Shown piece after piece: positions 1 through 11,770 of a stretch of 64,000 nucleotides of DNA. Both the position numbers and the translations under genes were made by a program. Source of the DNA: Blasia pusilla (Eukaryota; Marchantiophyta; Marchantiopsida; Blasiales). The stretch lies in the NCBI GenBank assembly GCA_050084515.1, contig CM114274.1, forward strand, positions 26,598,001 through 26,662,000. The letters run 5' to 3'. Within the stretch, counting starts at the first letter, position 1. Each line of letters starts with the position of its first letter. Under the pieces are notes generated by a model. It had not been told where the DNA came from. It worked only from the letters and a program-made list of their open reading frames with translations, and did no database searches.

Positions 1-1237
1 TACAACCTGGCGTGCATAGGACATTTATTGGCTTGCCGCAAGGTTATGACATTCACACGCAGGTAGACAAGCTAGATATGCTGATGGTAGACAAGCTTGC
101 GTGCAACAATCAATGCTTGCCTCAAGATTCCATGCTGGAAGCACAGGCGTGGTGTGCCGGCAGATACTTTACTTTTGACCTCTGCATCATTCAAACAGGC
201 AACTATGAATCCTCCCAGTCGTTTTAAGGTTTATCAATCACGGATTGCTTACTAGACAACAGCATTCAACCAAACGGTTCAGGAGAACAGCAAGCATCCT
301 TTCATATGAAGAGATGTGGTGTTCTTCCTAGAAAGGATTGTCATTCTGAGAATCCACAATGAAACCTTCTTGATCTCTGTTTTCTTCCAAGTAATGTCTA
401 AAAATTTCTGATAATACCCACAGACCATGAAAAGTATTAGTGATAATTCAAAGATTATCTGAAATGGCAGGTTAAAGCTCCATCATGGCTGATGTATATC
501 ACCCAGTAATCTCCTAAGGTGTACACATTTTGGATAAGTTTGGTAGCGAACAAGAGGACTTAAAAATCAGACCTGTCATACATGTGCTCACAACCTGGGC
601 TGGGCATTAAAGAGCATTAAACAGCAAGTCTAGAGTGGGAGTCTGCAAGGGAAATTTTCAAAAGTTGCACCTGGAGAAAGCCTAATCTATTGTGAGAAGT
701 CAAATCCGGGAGGATCCATTTCCAAAGGTCAACTCCCAAACAAAATACAACCTTCTTTTGTCAACATTCCACAATGCTGGCAGGTACACCAGTAGACTCA
801 CTCCATTCATCCCACAGATCTACAAGATGCAACTTGATGATCAAGAAAGCACTATGCATCGACCGGACAGTAAGATGGTGTGGGAGCACAGTGAGGACTG
901 AAATGAAACTCCAAAAATTGCTTTTGAAAAGACTAGTAGTTCCACCACATTTACAGTGAACCGTCCACACTGAGGCTGTAGTGAACTGTCTCTATATTCC
1001 ACGAGGGGAGGTATATTGAGGTGCTGACAATTGTACATCATTTCTACAGGAACGTCAGCTGAGAAGCAGTGGTGTGGCTTCTACAAGTGTTAAGAGCAAG
1101 ATAGGACAGAGGCCTTCCATTCTCCAGAACTGGAAGCAAGCTGAGGTGCCAAGAGATTGTAGACACTGATTCACATCTAAGAAAGGCAGACCGATGCTTC
1201 TTTTACGGTCATTGAAACCTATCACAAAACATATCAC
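1..1237. other. Unassigned flank, no gene supported
   Basis: Both strands hold only short open frames (at most about 75 codons) with no motif I recognise. No tandem repeat or long inverted repeat is visible. It may be the distal part of the decayed element suggested at 1238-1645, or plain intergenic DNA. Confidence 0.5.
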
Positions 1238-1645
1238 CTATCTTGTCGCATTTAGAGACACCAGCAGAAGGATGACTCCGTAGAGAAAATCGGCAACACT
1301 GACACACATGAGTAGGCTCAACAGCAATACACCAGTAAAGGGAGAAGGGTAGCGACAACGTTGATAAGCATGAACAACCCCACCCCAGGAGATGTACAAC
1401 CGGTGAAAAATTATGCACACTTGGTAAGAAACGCACCTACAGTTTTCGCGACCCAAGAGCCGAGGCAACCATAGACTCCAGATCCAATACCGGATTTCGC
1501 CATAATTCACTAATAGTTGCAAGCTTTGGGACGGTGAGTATGATTTTTTCGTAGAAATGCTCAAACCCAAATCGTCCAAGAGATCATAGAGACATTTCGT
1601 GGCCGAATCCATACCCAGAAATCGTGGAATCTCCATGTGCGACAA
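1238..1645 (-). pseudogene. Possible reverse-transcriptase fragment (DIRS/Ngaro-like thumb region)
   Basis: A 135-codon open segment. Near its N-terminus (residues 15-45) it reads LLDDLGLSISTKKSYSPSQS, which resembles the stretch just after the catalytic YxDD box in DIRS/Ngaro-type reverse transcriptases, where a 'LLDDLGLP-S-KK--PPS-S---LG' pattern is common. The remaining 90 residues match nothing I know, no catalytic YxDD lies in the same frame upstream, and no neighbouring tyrosine-recombinase frame is seen. The resemblance rests on about 30 residues and may be chance. If real, it is a dead fragment. Confidence 0.3.
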
Positions 1646-2139
1646 ATCAAGGCAGTGAGATGAAAGTAATCTTTACACATAAAGAATAGTCAGTTTAGAA
1701 CCAGAGTTCACCTTCAGGGCCTAGAAATTTTCATGTACAGTATAATGCGACATCTTCCTAAACTTTGGCCCAGTGATATCAGTCGAATCGTAGACTCTGA
1801 AGTGAAGGATCTGTCTAAAAGGCTTAGGGTTCATAATGAAGGGGCAATATCTGCCCGTCTTGAATTTGTACAGTCGTGAAACGGTCGAATTCCCTCAATT
1901 GTACCGGATGTGAGTCCGATTCTGCTTTGGCGAAATCGTTTCGAGGAGATTTACTTGTCGCATGAGAAACACACGGAGATAAGTTTTCTGTTGAGTGGAA
2001 ATGCGAAGAATATTGATGGGTAACAGGCTCTTACCACGAAACGACGACGACAAACGCAGGAGCGAATGCATTTGATCCCCTTCTAAACTTCCAAGGCGGA
2101 TGCCTACACAGGTTCGCCGTTTCCGATTTGACCTCTAAA
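1646..2139. other. Non-coding stretch, probably 3' side of the small membrane-protein gene
   Basis: No open frame of note. It lies directly downstream (minus-strand sense) of the stop codon at 2140, so it probably includes that gene's 3' UTR. No element ends were found. Confidence 0.45.
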
Positions 2140-2589
2140 TTATGAAGATGAAGATGCAGTGGGAGTAGGGATCGTGTTTTGCGGAGTAGAAGCGAGAGCC
2201 CCAGGTCCAGGTTTCTCCGCCACTGCCTGAATCACTGAGCTTCCTCCGCCTCCGCGGATCCTAGCCTCAGGGGTTCCTGTCAACGTCTCCCCTCGTAGAG
2301 CCGCCTTATACCTATCCTCTGTGTTCTCCTTCCGCTGTATCTCACCTAGCAACTGCTGCAGCCTCTCTTTGTTCACTCTGCCCATCACCAGAGAATCCTC
2401 ACGGCCCCGCTTCAGCAGTTCACCTTGGAGCTTCTCATTGTTGTAGTTTGTGGCATTCATGACCCCTTGACCCACTGCCCACGGCACCACGAAACAGACG
2501 CCCGCAAATACCACCATGAAAGTCTTTGACGACCGCCCTGAATGCACAATCCAACGCCACACCGCACTCTTTTCGTATATGAACGACAT
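2140..2589 (-). CDS. Conserved small single-pass membrane protein, function unknown
   Basis: A 149-aa uninterrupted frame. Residues 1-25 are basic and amphipathic (ending SGRSSKTF). One hydrophobic segment follows at about 24-42 (MVVFAGVCFVVPWAVGQGVM). Then comes the conserved-looking block MNATNYNNEKLQGELL (about 43-59), a charged helical region with VNKERLQQLLGEIQRKE (about 72-88), and a Gly/Pro/Ser-rich tail. The short N-terminus, single membrane span and polar coiled-coil-like domain suggest a small organelle or endomembrane protein. I believe similar proteins occur widely in land plants, but I cannot name a function. Codon use is GC-rich compared with the surrounding repeats. The start is the first Met of the frame and sits next to the divergent promoter region. 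No frameshift is seen. It could also be the last exon of a longer gene, but no upstream acceptor is needed. Confidence 0.72.
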   Translation of the reverse strand: MSFIYEKSAVWRWIVHSGRSSKTFMVVFAGVCFVVPWAVGQGVMNATNYNNEKLQGELLKRGREDSLVMGRVNKERLQQLLGEIQRKENTEDRYKAALRGETLTGTPEARIRGGGGSSVIQAVAEKPGPGALASTPQNTIPTPTASSSS

Positions 2590-3422
2590 CCTTCAAACTC
2601 ACAATCAATCTCAGCCTAAACCCGATCGCACCTGCACTTGGGTCACGCGGAAGTGAATCGATCCGATCGAGACGACAGGGCAATGCCCATTTTCGACCAG
2701 AGAAGAAGACGTCTGCCACAAATCTAATTATAACCCTAACCCTAAAAGAATGTGAGCCCTAAGCCTCATCGACCTCTTTCCCCGTCCCCTTCACATGTGC
2801 CCAATTCACCGACGACTTGGTACATTTGGGAGGAAAGTATGGATATGAGAAGTTAGTCTGGCAGGTAGTGACAGAACATGCCCTGCTCTTTTTGGAAAAG
2901 AAGTATAATGACGACAAAGGCTGCTGTGATTGCAACAATCAGATGTACCAGATAGACGACCAGTTTTGCAGTCTTGCAGGGAAGAATGCGCAATACGATC
3001 GTGAGACTTTCATGTATGACCAACAAGCGCTGGTCTAGCTGAATTTGGGTGTGTTTGGGTTGAGTGCCATCCGTTGTGTGCTGTTTGGTGGATGGGAAGG
3101 TGTAGTGCTTGGTGTTCGGATTTGTTTAGCTGGCGCGTTAGAGATGTGAAGTGAGGGTAGAATTTCAAGGCAATTCAGATGGTGGAGACGCGATTGTGGA
3201 GGCCTGCGGCGCAGCGGAGTGTGCGCAATGCGTGGGGTTTCATTCAAGGTCATCGCACTTCCTGGGCGACTGCATCAGCCGCTGTCCTTTCAGCGGCCAC
3301 ATCTCTCGTCAATGCACACCTCCTACATGGGTACCGCCACTGATCGCTTAATTACTCACTATTTAGTTCAGGCATTTGATTATGTGATCCACTGCCTCGT
3401 TCTTCAGTCTTTTCGGTCGAGC
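2590..3422. promoter_or_regulatory. Divergent intergenic (bidirectional promoter candidate) with telo-box-like motif
   Basis: About 830 bp separate the start of the minus-strand 149-aa gene from the first coding exon of the plus-strand gene. At 2731-2746 there is taaccctaaccctaaa, two overlapping copies of the plant telo-box (AAACCCTAA-type) motif known from promoters of growth and translation genes. No clear TATA box is placed. Short open frames within (for example 2817-3038 +) have no recognisable content and are not called as genes. Confidence 0.45.
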
Positions 3423-5615
3423 ATGATGGCAACTGAAGTTGTTGCAGTAATTCAACCTTCGGTCGCGACACTCTGTGCACACAGTGATATAGATGCTATG
3501 GAACTCGGGGTGCTCAGTGACATCGAAGGCATCAAAGGCAAGGCCAAAATCAAACTCCTTTCAAATCAGGTAGTGTTTTGAAACCAGCTCAGCTTCAAAG
3601 TCGTGCTTTCCAACTCTTGACCGATATAGTTCTCACTTCGGAGTTTGATCGATGGATTGGCTGTAGAGAACACATCTGCGACGTTTTCTGGCCCACTACG
3701 ATGATCTGGTACGTTTGAGTCGTCCTACCCGCACGGTGAAATCAATGTGATTCGCAAGTATAGCCGTAGGTGGTCTTTTCGTTCAGCTTCATTCAGATTG
3801 TCATTTCAAGGCTCGTTGATTCTTCTATATGATACGGTTCACTTTGAAGGTTTTCCAGAGATGGGCATGTAGAAACTGGAGGCCCGTGGTAGGCCACAAG
3901 GAGGTGCTGACAGAGGACTTTCCATTGTTTTGCAGGTCCAATCTGTGGTTCAAATGACGCGTGAATCTTTATCAATGAGAACTTATTTGAAAAGTTCTGG
4001 ATCTGGACCCCTAGTTGAGTTTACTAATCAAGCCACAATCGTTGGTGATACTGGAGATGGTGGTGGAGTACCCGTGTACTCAACGCTTCCGCTCGCTGTT
4101 TTAGGTGGGTTTCTCTCTCCTTCTCTCCTCCAATGACCTGCTGGCCCCCAAAATCATCCCTTTTTAAACCCTGCCATGAAGCGTGGAGTTTCACTGTGTA
4201 GTTGACTGTTTCAAAGCTTTGATGCAACTGACTACTGAGAATTTCTTGGAGCATCACCTCCCACATGTGGATGTCTAGGTGGAGATCTCACTGGAGATCT
4301 TGGAACGACCAGACGTATGCAGTGTCTTGAAACCATTTAGTCCCCTTTGTAAATTGTTGGTGTAGCCTGCAGAGCTACTGGCGAAGGAGGTTGCGATCAT
4401 GTATCAGAGGGAGCTGAAGATCAAGGTGCAACTTTTCACCCTTTCATGTGCATCATATCAGCAGCTCCCTTCTATTTTGAAAATACGTGACTTAAGCTTT
4501 TTTGCAAGCCTTGTACTTTGGCTCAATGTTTTCAATTGAACCTTGGAGCATTTTTTTTTCCAAGGATCTTGGACCCTTTTTCAGTTGAATATCTCACAAA
4601 CAGAAGTTGAGTTCCAAATGTGTGCAGTGGCTTCTGGCATTGGAGTTCTGCAAATTAGTCTATCCTGACTGGGAATCAGAGCAGAGGGAAAGGGACCTTT
4701 CTCTACCATATTCTGATTTATCGATGGAATTCAATTCCAGTACCTCAGCACCTCTAGTACCTGAAATGCAAGGCCCTGATGATGGTGGAGAAATCTCAAG
4801 AATAAAGAATCATGAACCGAAATCTTCAGTAGGAGATAGCTTGCAAATAGTGCCAGATGAGGAGGTCGTGGCATTGTCCAAAGCTCAAGATCGTCATTCA
4901 ACTCCACCATCACGAGATACTTTGCAGGTAATACTTCTCGGGTTATAGGGTTGAATGGACGACCGTTTCAACTAGCATGCATTACTTTAACTACCCACAA
5001 GGTTACATTAGCCTCAGGTTGCTTTGATCGCTTTTATTTGTCCTAGAAGCCACAGCTGAGATGCAAAAGCTTGGCAGGACCTTCCTGTGAAGAGCATTTT
5101 GAGATTTGGCTTTAATGCTCTGATCCTATCACAAAAAATCTAAGCTTTTGCCAACCAATTACTACTTGCTTCAAATGGCTGCAGGTTTATCTGACTGCAT
5201 TGCTTGCAGAGGTACACATCAACAAGGATAGGTAGATAATCTCCACAATGCTTTCTCTCATTTTGATTTTCTGGTCACTCTTTTAGTGGAGCTAAAACCA
5301 CGATCTATTTTCAACCCCTGTAAACATTCAAGAGTCTGTGAAACCTTGGATTATGTTAACTTGACAATTTGCAAAGAGCTTGCTTGTGGACAAACCCAGA
5401 AACCTTTTGGAAATTCGTTTTTTTGTGGCTTGATCCTCCCCTTCAGTTAGAGAATGTATTGTTTTAAGTCACTTTGGAAGATCCTACTATTAAATGTACA
5501 TCTGGTTCTTGATACCTGCTAATTAGCACTTCGTGTATGTACCTGAAACAGGATAGAAGAAATCTTCAGGCTGGTGAATGAGGAGATGACTGTGGGCCTT
5601 TTTGGTAGCCCATAA
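3423..5615 (+). CDS. Six-exon gene for a conserved-looking plant protein of unknown function (about 267 aa)
   Basis: Exons chain with GT-AG sites and consistent phases: 3423-3569, 3936-4104, 4373-4425, 4604-4927, 5185-5231, 5552-5615. The start is the tandem ATG at 3423/3426. The product begins MMATEVVAVIQPSVATLC and contains a Gly-rich turn (VGDTGDGGGVPVYSTLP). Next is a helix, LELLAKEVAIMYQRELKIK, built exactly across the exon 2/3 junction. A low-complexity acidic linker follows in exon 4, then VYLTALLAEVHINKDRIEEI across exons 5/6. That helices stay in frame over five junctions is the main evidence that this is a real gene. I do not recognise the family. The 3' end is uncertain: reading through gives a stop at 5613-5615. 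Alternatively a 56-bp intron (5574-5629) would lead to a further in-frame exon beginning EYVGAWDYLVSSYSKQ at 5630. No membrane span or signal peptide is seen. Confidence 0.62.
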
Positions 5616-7258
5616 TGCTGCTCTTTCAGGAATATGTTGGCGCTTGGGACTATCTGGTGTCTTCGTACAGTAAACAATGTGGCATAAATGGTTATCCTCC
5701 CCATTGTTCTTGCAAAAGTTTGTCTTGTCCTGTCATAACCGGAAGTACTTCCATGAAATCAGAGCCTGTTTGATTGCGACTGCTGCCTCATTGTCTTTCC
5801 CACAACACACTCGTGGTCTGTCTCATACAAGTAATTCCTCTCAAGCTTACATACATGAGCGGGCACATATCAGTTACCAAAAAACTACTGCAGACCCTCA
5901 TTCAAGCCCAAGAAATTTCAGATTAAATCAGGAATGATGCACTCTTTTGCTTAGACCAAAGCTCAAGGAAACTTGGTCAACCTTCCATCATGTTCTTGCA
6001 TTAAGGAATGGCCTTTTACACACTCCAATAAGTGCTTGAAAGCCATATTGTAAATCATGGCTTCTTGGAGCACTCATTGGTGGTTGTATAGCTTGGCTAA
6101 CACTCTTAAAGTCTATGAAGCATCTATAGTTTTATGTGCAACAACTGCCAAATCAAGAGTTGGGGGGTCCTTTGGGGTGACTTCGTATTGCGAGTCTTGT
6201 TGCATTCAATGAGTTAGTCCTATCAAGCCACTTTAGGGTAAAGGGGTACTCATCATTAACATGTACATGGCATGGGCACCATCTAGCATAGGGCACCATC
6301 ACAACTTAAAAATCTAAAAGGTCTACAGGGATAAACATTTCGAAAAATTAAGTTTTGACTAGAAGTCTGATCTAGTCCTACCAATAATCTCTAATTTGTG
6401 GAAGTATATGAGCATGGATAATGCATGGAAACTTAATTCCTAATGACTAAATCCTCCAATCTAGACTATAATGTGAGGAGGGGGAAGGTTACTTCTTTTG
6501 GTAACTACCCCTTCCAAAAGATGTGAAACCCCTCTTGATGAAGTAAAAGAAGTAAAACCCCTCTTAAAAAAGTACTGGGAAAACATCTCTTTTGAGGAGA
6601 AGTTAAAAACTTGTTGGAGACTTATTTTCTAAGCATAGGTTGTATAACGTGGACACTCTCCATCTACACTATTAAGTGAATTTCTTGTATTTCACTTTTA
6701 CGGATCCTAAATCTACTTAGTTAATGAATTACATGTCACGGGTGGAATATGCAAGAAGGGACATGTGTTCGCTTCTTTATTTTCTTACCTGTGTCATGGT
6801 GTTATTGGTTGATCTTATTTGGTTTAGTTTTGTGATTTTCTTTTGTGCGCGGAGGAGGGAATCAACGTCTTCTTACTTGTAGACACCTGAGAACGGCAGT
6901 GATGACACACAGGCAGGCAGACAAACAACGAGGAGAACAAAGGCAAAGGAAGCCATAGGAAGGAAGCCAGAGGAAGGGAGATTGCAGAGGAGAGGGTGCG
7001 CAGGATGGGGGGTTGGGGGAACAAAGAGGGAGGAAGACAGAGGGCTAAAAGAAAATTCCAAGGAGGTCCGACATTTGGGTATGAGCACGAGCGCGTGCAA
7101 GGCATATGGTTTTTTCTCCACAAACGCAGTCCCTTTCCAGGTCTTTCTCTCGTTCCTCTCATTCTTCTCATACAGAAGACTACAAACAACACTGCTTCAC
7201 CTTCACACTACAGAGATTCTATCTCATCCAAGCTCGCCTAGCTTGTAGGGCCCGCTCC

Positions 7259-7264
<6 letters not shown>
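5616..7264. other. Intergenic region without recognisable gene
   Basis: It may contain the 3' UTR or a last exon of the upstream gene up to about 5940. The rest is AT-rich and carries only short unrelated open frames. No element ends were identified. Confidence 0.5.

Positions 7265-7345
<81 letters not shown>
7265..7345 (+). repeat. (CT)n microsatellite, about 81 bp
   Basis: Uninterrupted TC/CT dinucleotide run, bounded by tctctat on the left and gtgcgcc on the right. It lies upstream of the decayed LINE. Confidence 0.97.
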
Positions 7346-7349
<4 letters not shown>

Positions 7350-8002
7350 GCCTGGTTGGGTTTAAACCCCAAAACTACAAGTCCCGACAGGCCTGGTATG
7401 TTGGGACGACATGTTCTAAAGCAGTGCTCCTGGGTAGCTTATAATGAGTGAACCGCGTGCAAGCAATATAGCAATACTCTCTGTCGAGTTGCCCATTCTT
7501 TTGTAGTTGGAAACTGTAGTGAGCTTGCGATGTCGTTCCCTGGTTGGTAGGTGTGGATTAGTGTGTCCTGTAATCCATGTGACTTGGCGGTTGTGCCACA
7601 AGTAAGGTGTCATGGACTTAGTTGGAGAAATGGAGACCTCTCCTTCTTTTGAAACTGGATTCACGGGCCCTCCTCTGTGACTTAATGCTAGGGCATTCAC
7701 CTTGGTAGATAGTGATGATCTTTGGGGGTAACAAGCGGGCTCTCTTTGGGCACCCTGCCGCTTGAGGCAGCCCCTCAAGACAAATAGGACAGCGAGTCCC
7801 TTTCTGGACTCTCGGGATGGGAGCTTAAACATTCTCCCCAGATCCTAAATCAGTTGTTTGCCAAACCTCTACATATAATCAGCGGCCTTGAGCCCAATAT
7901 ATCTCAGTCCTCCCAAGCTTGTGAGGAGTATCAGTTCACCTATCAAAGCGCATACCAAAGCCCACCATCCCCAAGCTGGGTGGGGAATACCGGCATGTTT
8001 AT

Positions 8003-8374
8003 GTGAGACGCTCAAAGGCCCCGGAGTTCGGACCTGGGCAGCGAGTTCAATCTGGTCTACAGGAGGAGACCACGGTTCCTCATGATCATTTTAGGTGTCG
8101 TCCCACAATAGACTTTGTCTCATTTAAGATCATGTGTGCAGCTTTGGGCTTTGAATTCCTAGCTCTTCTTGGGGTTACTCGGATGATGAACGAAAATCAA
8201 TGTATCTTCAAGGCGTCTATCAAGGGCGAGGAGGCCAATACTTGGCTTGCCACAAAAACCAGGTGTCTCAAGATCCGAGCGTGCCTACAACCGGAGGGCT
8301 ATGGTAGTCGAGGGTGGTTCCGGCTTGAAGGAAAGGCCCATCTCCACAAAACCGCTGGTGATCTACACACCTAA
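8003..8374 (+). pseudogene. LINE ORF1-like fragment
   Basis: A 123-codon open segment upstream of the endonuclease remnants. It contains LGFEFLALLGVTRMMNENQC and a following basic stretch. Position and orientation fit ORF1 of a plant LINE, but no zinc knuckle or clear RRM signature is visible. The call rests mainly on context. Confidence 0.35.
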
Positions 8375-8499
8375 TATCTTTAGTGTTCTCCAAGGGACCA
8401 GCGATGAAGAGCCTGCACATGTGAAGAGGTTCCATGTCGCAAGCGACCACACCGACGCCAAAAAGCGTGCCCCCGATCCCCAACCCACTTAGTGACAGT

Positions 8500-9300
8500 C
8501 TCCGTTTGGGTACTGGAACACGTGGACCGACCCCTGCAATGAAGCAGCTGGAGGTTGCTGAAGTTTTGCTGAAAAATCAAATACATATATGCGGAGGTGA
8601 GGAAACTTGGGAAACCAAGTTAATGGAGATACCCCATGTACCACACTATGCATGGTTTGGAAAGATGTGCAAGACCCAGGCGGACAACAAAGAGAGGTAT
8701 GAAGGGTGTCGGGTTCTTCATCGAGACTTCATGGTGGACATGTGTGAGATCATCACCGACAGGGCTCGAGTATGAACACGACATATGGGTCAAAGTTTGA
8801 GTGAGTGCAACTCGCGGGATATGTATATCGGGTGTATTTACATGCCTACAAACAATGAATCTGCTGTTGTGATAGAGGCAGCGTTTGATAGTGTGAAAAC
8901 TGATTGCCTTGGGTTCCGGACAAAGGGGAACATAGTCTTCTTTGGGAGACTTCAACATTTGGGTGGGGCAAGCGGTGATCCCCAAGCGGAGATCGGGATG
9001 TTTGGAGATGTGAGAGTGAATGACAATGGCACACGGCTGATCACGATGTTGAGGGAACTTCAAGCGATGGCACTTAATGATAGGCATAAGGTGGGATCCC
9101 GGCTTGGACTAGGGTCAACTTCAAGGAGAATGAGAGCTCCATTGTGGACTACATAGGCGTGGATGAGGAACTCTACACACGCAGTGGGAAGATCAAGTGG
9201 ATGCGATTGACATTGGAAGATCAGATCATTCATTGGTCAGGACAGAGTTGCAGACAAAGGCTAAAATGCTCAAACCAAACCAAAGGTCAGAGGGTGATCA
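8500..9300 (+). pseudogene. LINE endonuclease (APE-type) remnant in several frames
   Basis: Fragments in different frames line up with an apurinic-type endonuclease. MKQLEVAEVLLKNQIHICGG followed by EETWE fits the N-terminal 'LLKxxxIDICGLQET' block with its catalytic Glu. YIGCIYMPTNNES fits the 'YxPP' block. GNIVFFG followed by LQHLGG fits a degraded 'GDFN' block. IDIGRSDHSLVRTEL near 9200-9245 fits the terminal SDH motif. At least three frame changes and several stops separate these pieces, so the domain is dead. Confidence 0.62.
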
Positions 9301-10254
9301 AGAAATGGAGGATAGAGGACTTCAAGATGAGGGCAACAAGAAGGTGTACATTGGCAAGCTAGAAGAAAATCTCTTGGCATTTGACACTTTCATTGAATCT
9401 ACCGTCAAGACCTTTGGGTTCACAAGAACAACTGTGGACATGGTCTTTGGTATGGTGGGAGCGTGGGAGTGAGATGCCACCGAGATTTCTTGTCGGCAGG
9501 AAATTGATAATATCGGCGAGCCGTCAAATGGTGGTCCTTGGAACTCAAGGCGACCATTGCCAAACGAGGGAAACGTATGTCACAAGTGCCAAAGCCGGGA
9601 TGATGCATCCTTGTGGGCGAGTATGTGGCCCTACGCAGTGAAACCCGTCTTCTTGTGCGCATGCACAAGAAGAAAATGAACAAGCCACATACTCATCCAT
9701 CAATGAGAATATCAGAGAATCGAAAAAGTTCTGGATGGAAGTGCAGAAATTGAGCAAGGCCAGGGACAAAACGAGCGTAAAGGCCTTGAAGAGAAAAGAC
9801 GGTGGAATGGTGACCACTGGCTAAACAGATTCGACATGTGTAGGAAGGCCATTACAAGGAGTTAGGTAGGAAGCCGCTCGGACATCCCTTGAAGAGCGTA
9901 ACTTCGAGAGGGTGGTGGAGGATTTTGTTAAGATACAACGGGAGAAGGCGGATGATGAGGTTGAGTGGGCAACCCATATAATGATTGGTTCTCCTGGCTG
10001 AGGTGGGAGCAGCGGCGGTGGTGATGAGCTTGTGAATGAGTGTTGAAGTATGGCGATCTTTGCTATGGCTCGTTCTCTAGTGAGTCTCTTCAACCTGGTC
10101 TCAGCGGGCAAAAGTCATCCCACAAAGATGGCGGATGGGAGTCATCGTGAACCTCTTCAAGAAGGGTGAGCGAGAAGACCCTGAAACTCTGAGGGTATTA
10201 CATTCTTGAGTGTAGTCGGAAGCTCTCTGCCGTATACTCAACAATAGGATCTCT

Positions 10255-11232
10255 ATGTACCTGGAGGAGAATTCTGTCATCAAGGAAGGCGAGGCTGGCT
10301 TCCGGCAAGCCCAAGGATGCGTGGACCACATCTTCACCTTCAGTCAGATCATCCAGGGTAGGAAAAAAGAGGGGAAACCCACCTATTGCTTCTTCTTGGA
10401 CCTCAAGAAGGCATACGACACTATATGGCGTGACGGGCTTTCTTATAGCCTGTGGAAGGCGGGGCTGAGAGGGAAAATGTGGAGGGTGGTGGAGAAGATG
10501 TACCAGAACACAAGGAGTAGAGTTCTGGTGAATGGCCAAAAGAGTGGGACATTCGACATCAAGCAAGGAGTGGTTCAAGGATGCCCGCTCTCCCCCACCC
10601 TCTTCAACATTTTTGTGAATTCCCTATTGGAAGAAATGGAGGATAGTGGACTAGGCACACGGGTGGGCAACAACTCTATTGTTGCCCTCATGTTTGCTGA
10701 TGACTTTGGTGGCCTCGAGGAAACAGGAGAGAAACTCCAAGAGATGATCTCCCTGACCAAAATCTGGTGTGACATGTGGGGCATGGAGGCAAATGTACTG
10801 AAGTGCGGTGTGATGATTTTCAATGGCAAGGAGGAGGACCAAGACCAACAGTGGTACTGGGGTGACCAAGAGATCCCCGTGTGGCTACCTACACCTATCT
10901 CGGGCATAGAATTCTCGGAAGATTGCATGTGGGATGCACACATCAAGAAGACTAATGAGAAAGGCCACAAGAAGGTGAACGGTCTGGTCCCGATTCCTCT
11001 GATGCCGGGACATCACATCGAAGTAAAGCTGTGTCATTTTGCATACCATTCATCCTCGTTGGAATACGGGGCAGCGGTGTGGGATGCCAACACCAAAAAA
11101 GGGATAGGCTTGAAGTCATGCGGTGAAGGTGTTTGGGGTATGATGTCAACTTCATCAATAACAGCCAGCGTTGGTGTGAGATCAGAACTAGGTGTGGAAC
11201 CCTTGGAGGATAGCGTGACATCGCCAAGTTGA
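10255..11232 (+). pseudogene. LINE reverse transcriptase segment
   Basis: A 325-codon open frame with the non-LTR reverse-transcriptase motifs in order: GFRQAQGCVDHIF (residues 15-27), motif A FFLDLKKAYD (46-55), QGCPLSPTLFN (108-118) and the catalytic box FADD (147-150, the Y/FxDD motif). The catalytic Asp residues are present, so the polymerase core itself is unbroken. The frame lacks the upstream endonuclease and fingers in phase and ends in unrelated sequence at its C-terminus, so the whole is a pseudogene. Reading upstream of the first Met, LFKKGEREDPETLR at about 10150 shows that RT homology begins earlier and is interrupted by a stop near 10207. Confidence 0.85.
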
Positions 11233-11548
11233 AATGGCGGAGGGCAGCTGGAGACAATGGACTCCCATCGCTATCCTAAAGAGGTGATGGGGAAAACCTG
11301 GACCCTGAAGACCCGTAAAGCGAGGCCAAATCTTGGGCGAAAAAGGTTCAAGAGATTGTGCAAGCTCCCAGGCGTGAACTGTGGGGAGCAAGATGAGAAA
11401 GCATTCGTGGATACCATAACCAAAGCGGTGGGCAAACGCTCACAGCGAGAACAAAGCATGGAGGAAGCCATGAAAATGTCGACCTCTCTCTTTTGACGGT
11501 ATATCCCGAGAGGGCAGAACTGAAGAACTATTTGCGGGGAACCCTTGC

Positions 11549-11770
11549 TTGGGAACCCGGCTCAAGTTCAAGTTCAGGGACGGGGCAATCCCCTTGAACC
11601 ATAAGAAAAGCAGGATGGGAACACAACTAAACTCTTGCGCCTTGTGTGACGATGGGGACGAAACCTCTAGTCATTACTTGGTCTCTGCGCAAAATTCACA
11701 ACACACAGAGCAAGAGCATATCGATATTGCTAAATTTGGTAGCACCAGAATTGTTCAACACATTCAGTAG
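11549..11770 (+). pseudogene. LINE C-terminal Cys/His segment
   Basis: The 73 codons include CALCDDGDETSSHYLV, a C-x2-C-x8-H pattern like the CCHC-type motif near the C-terminus of many LINE ORF2 proteins (usually CxxC...HxxxxC). The last Cys is not in the expected place. RLKFKFRDGAIPLNHKK precedes it, also typical of that region. It is separated from the reverse-transcriptase frame by several stops. Confidence 0.55.
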
